Assembly (NCBI GenBank): GCA_020630895.1
Contig: JAHDII010000098.1
Span: 1-10,897 of the forward strand
Direction: 5' to 3'
Length of the DNA stretch: 10,897 bases
Origin: Saprospiraceae bacterium
GTDB taxonomy: Bacteria; Bacteroidota; Bacteroidia; Chitinophagales; Saprospiraceae
Positions 6,501 through 10,897 of this stretch are shown here, piece by piece. Positions within the stretch are counted from its first letter, which is position 1, and each line of letters opens with the position of its first letter. A program made the translations under genes and the position numbers. The notes beneath the pieces were generated by a model. The model saw only the letters and a list, made by a program, of their open reading frames with translations, searched no databases and was not told where the DNA came from.

Positions 6501-9131
6501 TTTATTCTTTTTACCTACATCTAATCGTTTTTCTCCATATTTATTTTTAGCAATACTTACTCCTGCATAAGATTCATAGGGGCTATAAGAAATACTAAAA
6601 TTATCAGAACTAAAATCTCCACTTTTTTCAAAGACTCTTGTTTTAACTCCTGCTTTTAATTTTCCGGGAGCTGTTCCTTTGGCATTTAATTCAATAGCCA
6701 TAGTTGCTTTTCCTTCACTATTTAAGTTTTGATTGAAAACGACAACAGGTTCAGAACTAAAAGCTCTTGCAGGATCATCAAATTCATAATCTTTATATTT
6801 TTTAAATGTTGTATTTTGTTGACGATACTGCATTTCTACCTTACACTTTAAATTTTTGGCAGGAGCTCCATGTAACCAATTCGCTTGAATACTCGCTTCT
6901 GGTTTTAGATCATCAAAAGCTAATTCTTCTTTACCAAAATCTACATTTACTTTTAATCTATTCGGTTTTACAGTTTCAATTTTTAAATACTTTGTAAAAG
7001 TTGCTCCTCCAACTTTTACTTGGGCTCTCCAACTACCCGTAGGATCATCTGATGCTGTATGTGTTGTAAAGCTATAGATACCTGATACATTTTCAGTTTG
7101 TACCATTTTTTTCTGTAATTGTCCCCGAGGATCATAAATTTCCATAGTAACAGGATGTTTACTAGGTAATTTATTTTCTTTATCCTCTAAAATGAAATTC
7201 AAATGCAAAGTATCTCCTGGCCTCCAAACACCTCTTTCACCATAAACATATCCTTTTAATCCTTTTTGAGTAACTGCACCACTAATATCAAATCGACTTA
7301 AAGAAAGAGAATGCCCATCTTTAATTTTCATATACCCTTTTTCTATTCCATTTTCTACTACAAGGAAATAAGGTTCTCTTTTATTTTCTATAAAAGCAAC
7401 GCCATCTCCATCAGTAGAAGTTTGTGAAATTAGTTGTTGTTGATAATCAAAAGTTTTTACTACTGCTCCTGAAATTGGATCTGTTGTTCTTAGATCAGAA
7501 ACGGCTACAAATAAAGAACCATCTTTTCCTCTTTTAGCGACCATTCCTAAATTAGAAGCAAATACATTTCTTTTAATAAATCTATCTGAATTATAATAAG
7601 CTCCTTTACATGGATTATTTCTATCAGACCAATTATATCCAGAATAATATCCTCTTACACCATAATAACTATCCATAATAGATTGAATATCTCCATTATC
7701 ATTCACATTATCATCTACTAGAGTGAGTTCATCCTTATTTTTATTATTGCTACAGAAATAATCTGAATATGAGGGCAAAAATCCAATTCTTACTTGATAA
7801 ATTGCTCCTGGTTCATTTTGAATTAAATTCTTTAGATCTATAGCATATCTTGACATTTTAGATTTATCTGCATTAGGATTTAAAGCTCCTAAGCTTACTT
7901 TTTCTCTATGAATGATTCTACCAACTCTAGACAATTGATAATCTCCATCCATATTATTCGTTTGTAAAAATTGAAGTAAATTGTTTTCAAAAATTTGAAA
8001 AATCTCAACTTCAACCGCATTTAAATTGACGGCTTCAAAAGGAAAAATTAAACCTTTTGATTCTGGCATAATCACTCCTTTGCCTACTAATTTTACAGCA
8101 GGAAGAACATCTTCAAATTCAAAAGTCCAAATGGATGGATCTTTCATATTTGCACCAATAGCATTAGCTACTCCTTCAGATACTGTAAGTGTTTTTGTTC
8201 CTGACATTTTTTTAGAAGGATATACCTTTACTTGATTCCCATCTATAGAATATCTTAATTTGCCATTATATCCCGAAATTTGAAATAAGCCTTGTAAGTT
8301 TTGAGTTGATTGTAAAGGATCTGAAAATGATACAACGATATGTTGATCTCCTTTCTTTTCTACTTTAGCATTTACCACTTTAAAATTACCCAAAGCAGGA
8401 ACTTCAATTTCTTTATTTCCCTTTTCTGAAACTCCAATATGTTTCCCATTCCATTTAATATCTACAGCTGAAGCTCCTTTGTTTCTTTCTACTTCATTGA
8501 CTGTAAATTTGAATTCTACAGGTGTTGCTCCCGCAGCCCAATCAATTTTAAGGCTTCTTCCTTTTTGTCTAGCAACAACTAATTTTTTAACCTGTTCTAA
8601 ATCTTCTACATCGGTTAAATATACAGAACCTAAAATTTCTTGAGAAGTTAAATCTTCATTGCTTGTAGGTTGTACTCCATCAATTTCAACAGAAAAGTAT
8701 TGTTCTTTTGTTCTAAAATTAAATTCAAATAATTGAGCTTCTTGAGGAACATTCTCAAATAAAGTATTCAAATACACTCTTCCTCTAAATTGCTGAGCAG
8801 GATTAAAATAAGTATCTGGAGTAAAGACAATCGTTCTGTCGTCTTCCCAACTAGCTTTTCCTTCAACACTCGGAGAAATATTTAATACTTTTTTATCTAC
8901 TTCTGAACCAATTTTATCCTCTGCAATGACTGGAGCATTAAATCGGATTTTAACTTCTGAACCTCTAGAAATAACACCAGAAGTATAGGCATAAATATAG
9001 GTTCCAATGGATTCAGGCATTGACTTTGCACTATAATCTGTTTTTTTACAAGAAGTAATCGTTAATAAAGAAAAAATAAATCCTAATAATAGAAGATGAT
9101 TTAATTTAGATGTGAAATAGCAATTTTTCAT
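3537..9131 (-). CDS. Alpha-2-macroglobulin family lipoprotein with intact CIEQ thioester
   Basis: Bacterial alpha-2-macroglobulins are lipid-anchored traps thought to capture attacking proteases in the periplasm and bind them through an internal thioester. This protein has 1,864 aa, within the long Bacteroidota-type range. Seen in order: a lipoprotein signal peptide (hydrophobic 12-26, lipobox ITSC, C28); a series of macroglobulin-like beta domains; an MG2-type domain from GYVYGERGVWRPGD (about 627-725); a bait-region domain (about 990-1145, starting near DKQEYNVGD); a flexible GGGLDSKKKKS segment (1175-1185); the A2M core FKPVVMHLGPFYLKAG onward (about 1193-1265); thioester motif CIEQ (1406-1409) in PHGCIEQTTS; a helical thioester domain with GGFSYWPGG; and a C-terminal receptor-like domain with FPSGWEI (about 1775). 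I chose the ATG at 9129-9131 because it puts the signal peptide at the N-terminus. Upstream in-frame ATGs at 9200 and 9302 would add a hydrophilic, lysine-rich leader, and the longest version overlaps the divergent gene. The pbpC partner common in other bacteria is not adjacent here. Confidence 0.93.
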   Translation of the reverse strand: MKNCYFTSKLNHLLLLGFIFSLLTITSCKKTDYSAKSMPESIGTYIYAYTSGVISRGSEVKIRFNAPVIAEDKIGSEVDKKVLNISPSVEGKASWEDDRTIVFTPDTYFNPAQQFRGRVYLNTLFENVPQEAQLFEFNFRTKEQYFSVEIDGVQPTSNEDLTSQEILGSVYLTDVEDLEQVKKLVVARQKGRSLKIDWAAGATPVEFKFTVNEVERNKGASAVDIKWNGKHIGVSEKGNKEIEVPALGNFKVVNAKVEKKGDQHIVVSFSDPLQSTQNLQGLFQISGYNGKLRYSIDGNQVKVYPSKKMSGTKTLTVSEGVANAIGANMKDPSIWTFEFEDVLPAVKLVGKGVIMPESKGLIFPFEAVNLNAVEVEIFQIFENNLLQFLQTNNMDGDYQLSRVGRIIHREKVSLGALNPNADKSKMSRYAIDLKNLIQNEPGAIYQVRIGFLPSYSDYFCSNNKNKDELTLVDDNVNDNGDIQSIMDSYYGVRGYYSGYNWSDRNNPCKGAYYNSDRFIKRNVFASNLGMVAKRGKDGSLFVAVSDLRTTDPISGAVVKTFDYQQQLISQTSTDGDGVAFIENKREPYFLVVENGIEKGYMKIKDGHSLSLSRFDISGAVTQKGLKGYVYGERGVWRPGDTLHLNFILEDKENKLPSKHPVTMEIYDPRGQLQKKMVQTENVSGIYSFTTHTASDDPTGSWRAQVKVGGATFTKYLKIETVKPNRLKVNVDFGKEELAFDDLKPEASIQANWLHGAPAKNLKCKVEMQYRQQNTTFKKYKDYEFDDPARAFSSEPVVVFNQNLNSEGKATMAIELNAKGTAPGKLKAGVKTRVFEKSGDFSSDNFSISYSPYESYAGVSIAKNKYGEKRLDVGKKNKIDVVAVSEKGEPLKNRKLNVGLYRVNWSWWWDSDNDNFTSYNTSNHYGSIDKAEVTTNSKGDGKAEFKIERWGRYLVRVCDEESGHCTGDIFYAGYPWNDDESGANKAASMLVFTSDKQEYNVGDVMELNIPASEISKGLLTIENGTKVLESRWFSLKKGENKIKVQTSSKWAPNVYAHVTLTQPHAQTKNDLPIRMYGVIPIKVKDPKTELKPEIKIADKIRPEENFTVEVKEANGKPMAYTIAVVDEGLLDLTRFATPDPWNTFYAREALGVKTWDMYDYVLGAYGGDLERILSVGGGLDSKKKKSADQAQRFKPVVMHLGPFYLKAGRKEKHTLTMPNYIGSVRTMVVAANNGAYGNAEVTTPVKKPLMVLATLPRVLGPNEELKLPVNVFAMEKSIKNVSVTLETSDLIEIVGSKTKNISFSKPGDDLVNFDIKVKEGVGVAKVKVIAKSGAETATQEIEIQIRNPNPLVTDVHKSILEAGETWEYEYDPIGMQGTNGSILEVSNIPPINLGERLNYLIRYPHGCIEQTTSSGFPQLYVDKLLELNEDQKSKVPENVQATIDRLKKFQVSSGGFSYWPGGSEASEWGSNYGGHFMLEAKKLGYTVPSNMLDKWVRYQQRIAKNWTYKDKGFSDHGYYNNNDLMQAYRLYTLALVGKPDKGSMNRMRNIEKLSGQAKWRLAGAYALAGNRDVANKIIEGLNTQVEDYAELSYTYGSGLRDQAMILESLVAMGRNKDAAELIKDISEKISQQRWFSTQTVAYSLLSIGKFVGDSKVDDKFTFSYTIDGNTLNAGSSTPLFNADLPAEGKSKKLKVKNTSKGILYARLIVTGVPLQGDSTSASNKLKIAIEYQDADGKKLNPTQIQQGTDFFAVVSVTNPSESGRRYDEMALTQIFPSGWEITNARMDAVGTSKGMKAEYQDYRDDRVYTYFDIRAGKTHKYVIPLNAAYQGKYYLPSVSCEAMYDNTISARQPGGWVYVVTPKEI

Positions 9132-9187
9132 TTTGTCTTTTTTATTAATATGCTTTAAAAAAAAATTGAAGTTAATTCCTGTGATAC

Positions 9188-9218
9188 TTTTTGTTTTCAT
9201 ATTATTTAAGAATCTTTG
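9188..9218 (+). promoter_or_regulatory. Candidate promoter of the LON/LOG gene pair
   Basis: TTTTTG (9188-9193) followed after 17 nt by AATCTTTG (9211-9218) resembles the Bacteroidota pattern TTG-N17-23-TAnnTTTG, with one mismatch in the first base of the -7 box. Transcription would start near 9223, about 20 nt before the ATG at 9244. It lies in the 112-nt region between divergent genes. No equally good box was found on the minus strand for the alpha-2-macroglobulin gene. Confidence 0.38.
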
Positions 9219-9243
9219 TAAGATAATAACTTGATTGAATATA

Positions 9244-9864
9244 ATGGCATTTTTACCAATATTTCCTTTAAAATTAGTAGTTTTTCCTAATGAAAATCTC
9301 AACCTTCATATATTTGAACCTCGTTATCGAGAATTAGTCGCTGATCATTTAGTATTCGGAATTCCTTATTTTTCAAATCAACAGGCAATTGAGTATGGAA
9401 CAGAAGTGAGTATTTTAGAATTTACACAAAAATATCCTTCTGGAGAATCCGATATTAAAACAAAAGGAAATCGAAGATTTAAAATATTAAATTTTTATCG
9501 TAAAGCTCCCAATAAATTATATGGAGCTGCGGATATAGAATATATTGATGAAATCTATAATACAGATCTTTTGCTCAATCATAATATTATTACACTCATT
9601 GAAGAATTATTTTCTATTTTAGAAATCAATAAACCTTTTGATTCTGATCCTAATTCTTTTAAAACGTTTGATGTAGCCCATGATGTTGGTTTTTCTCAAG
9701 AACAAGAATATAAATTTCTAACTCTTGATGATGAACTCACTCGACAAAATTATATGAAAAATCACTTAGAAAAAATAATTCCAACAGTTAAAGAAATGAA
9801 ACGACTCCAAGATAGAATTAAAATGAATGGACATTTTAAAGATATTATACCTCCTAATTATTAA
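9244..9864 (+). CDS. Stand-alone LON substrate-binding domain protein
   Basis: This 206-aa protein matches the N-terminal substrate-binding domain of Lon proteases (PF02190 type). The opening LPIFPLKLVVFPNENLNLHIFEPRYREL (residues 4-31) is the hallmark, and a beta-rich part with KTKGNRRFKILNF (about residues 79-91) continues it. A helical C-terminal tail follows (about 145-200, with KNHLEKIIPTVKEMKRLQDRI). There is no AAA+ ATPase (no Walker A) and no serine-lysine peptidase domain, so it is not a protease. Such single-domain proteins are widespread, and their role is unknown, perhaps recognition of unfolded protein. There is no signal peptide, so it should be cytoplasmic. The ATG at 9244-9246 fits the domain start exactly. 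An in-frame TTG three codons upstream is less likely. The next gene begins 4 nt after the stop, so the two are almost certainly co-transcribed. No Shine-Dalgarno sequence is visible. Confidence 0.88.
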   Translation: MAFLPIFPLKLVVFPNENLNLHIFEPRYRELVADHLVFGIPYFSNQQAIEYGTEVSILEFTQKYPSGESDIKTKGNRRFKILNFYRKAPNKLYGAADIEYIDEIYNTDLLLNHNIITLIEELFSILEINKPFDSDPNSFKTFDVAHDVGFSQEQEYKFLTLDDELTRQNYMKNHLEKIIPTVKEMKRLQDRIKMNGHFKDIIPPNY

Positions 9865-9868
9865 TCTT

Positions 9869-10897
9869 ATGCATGAATACGAATCTATTAAAGAAATAAA
9901 AAAAGAATTACCTAGAACACCTTTAGTAATCAAAGGCGTTTTTCAAGGGATTCATTTAACTAAAGTCAAAAAGTTAATTCTTCAAACCCAATTTCAAGAC
10001 TGCCTCTTTATGGGCTGTCAATATGATCCCGATATTCAATCACATATTCTTAAAGAGGGTAACAATTCTATTTTTCCAAAGCTGAATGTTCCTTTTAAAA
10101 TGTATTGTTCTAAATTATATACTCGTTCTTCTATCTATTCGGGATATAAAATTGAAGATGCAGAATCATATCATTCTACTTATGATAAAATTGTATATGA
10201 TCATTATATGAAAAATGGAGCTAGTGAACCTTCAACTATTTATGAATCATTAGCGAGAAGAATTCATGATCATTCTATTACAGATGCACTCCATGATTTT
10301 ATTAGAAGTTATGAAGAGACAAAGATTGTAGCGATTATGGGGGGACATTCTTTAAAACGAGGTACAAAAGATTATACTAAAATTTGTTCGATTTCTAAAG
10401 AATTAACCGAAAAAGGATATTTAATGATTTCTGGAGGAGGTCCTGGAGCGATGGAAGCTACTCATGTGGGTGCTTGGTTTGCAGGAAGAACCGAAAAAGA
10501 ATTATTAGAAGGAATTCAAATTTTAAAAACTTGTCCTAGTTATACACCTCAAGAGAAATGGTTACAAACATCATTTCAAGTCATTCAAAAATATCCTCAA
10601 AAAAAGAAATATATCAGCTTAGGAATTCCTACTTGGCTTTATGGACATGAACCTCCTAGTCCATTTGCAACTAAAATTGCTAAATACTTTGCCAATAATG
10701 TAAGAGAAGATATTAGCTATTGCTAAAGGAGGTGTTATATATTCTCCAGGAAGTGCTGGAACTATCCAAGAAATTTTTCAAGATGCTTGTCAAAATCATT
10801 ATATTTCTTACGAATTTCCTAGTCCTATGGTCTTTATGAATCAACAATATTGGACTAAAGAAATACCTATTTATCCTTTTCTTGAAAAGATGATGAA
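9869..10897 (+). pseudogene. LOG-family Rossmann-fold nucleotide-binding protein, frameshifted; 3' end beyond window
   Basis: The gene encodes a protein of the LOG / 'lysine decarboxylase-like' Rossmann family, whose characterised members cleave nucleoside 5'-monophosphates to base and ribose 5-phosphate. The first frame gives 285 aa from the ATG at 9869 to a TAA at 10724-10726. It has a family-specific N-terminal domain (about 1-150), then the nucleotide-binding core with IVAIMGGHS (153-161), GGGPGAMEA (189-197), and SLGIPTWLYGHEPPSPFATKI ahead of YFANNVRED. At that point the frame breaks. In the +1 frame from 10713 the protein continues as LAIAKGGVIYSPGSAGTIQEIFQDACQ and onward with no stop to the window end, including PGSAGTIQE, the counterpart of the PGGxGTxxE active-site motif. 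Relatives that I recall read REDGLLAIA here, so an indel of +1 or of -2/-5 nt near 10709-10716 is likely. A sequencing error, a real pseudogene or, less likely, recoding could explain it. The start 4 nt after the LON gene marks an operon. The upstream in-frame ATG at 9827 would overlap that gene and is rejected. Confidence 0.78.

Noticed and set aside
5161..8235. Plus-strand open frames at 5161-5430, 6007-6216, 6806-6997 and 8026-8235
   Set aside because: All are antisense to the alpha-2-macroglobulin gene, short, low in complexity (Ser/Thr/Leu-rich, as expected from the reverse of Lys/Glu-rich coding), and without domains.
9132..9302. Longer N-terminus of the alpha-2-macroglobulin (starts at 9302 or 9200)
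   Set aside because: These would bury the lipoprotein signal peptide behind 23-57 extra residues, and the longest would overlap the divergent LON gene. The ATG at 9131 places the signal peptide correctly.
9827..9868. Earlier start of the LOG-like gene
   Set aside because: It would overlap the end of the LON gene by 38 nt and add a hydrophobic 14-residue leader not expected for this cytoplasmic family. The ATG at 9869 sits 4 nt after the LON stop.

Overview
The window is AT-rich (by eye roughly 30% G+C). It looks like a chromosomal fragment from a Bacteroidota organism, most likely of the Flavobacteriia type. The signs are a tmRNA ending with a Bacteroidota-like T-arm, TAnnTTTG-type promoter boxes instead of -35/-10 promoters, almost no Shine-Dalgarno sequences ahead of start codons, lipoprotein signal peptides, and a very large alpha-2-macroglobulin lipoprotein with C-terminal wording familiar from flavobacteria. 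These are family-level impressions made without a database search. Nothing here looks phage-borne or plasmid-borne.

Layout, left to right. Positions 1-54 are the last bases of a tmRNA gene (ssrA, + strand), followed by a strong intrinsic terminator (65-103). Converging on it from the right is a minus-strand pair: recN (633-2285, double-strand-break repair ATPase) and, 31 nt downstream, a small SRPBCC-fold protein (152-601). Upstream of recN lies a 379-nt gene-free stretch (2286-2664). It holds a TATTTTTG promoter box for recN and, from about 2392 to 2600, an element that resembles a dispersed flavobacterial intergenic repeat with overlapping, pseudoknot-like inverted repeats. Next on the minus strand are a 255-aa lipoprotein of unknown function (2665-3432), a terminator (3471-3507), and the dominant gene of the window, a 1,864-aa alpha-2-macroglobulin-like lipoprotein with an intact CIEQ thioester motif (3537-9131).

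A 112-nt divergent intergenic region (9132-9243) separates this gene from a plus-strand pair. The first member is a stand-alone LON substrate-binding-domain protein (9244-9864). Four nt after its stop comes a LOG-like Rossmann-fold nucleotide-binding protein (9869 to beyond the window end). The second gene carries a clear frameshift near 10709-10716. The reading frame stops at 10726, yet the conserved C-terminal part, including the PGSAGTIQE active-site-type motif, continues in the +1 frame to the window edge.

Functionally this is mostly ordinary housekeeping and envelope-defence content: trans-translation, recombination repair, and periplasmic protease trapping. The points most worth a second look are the frameshifted LOG gene, the structured repeat upstream of recN, and the alpha-2-macroglobulin gene standing without a visible penicillin-binding-protein partner. 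I found no CRISPR array, insertion sequence, integrase or convincing new multi-gene system.
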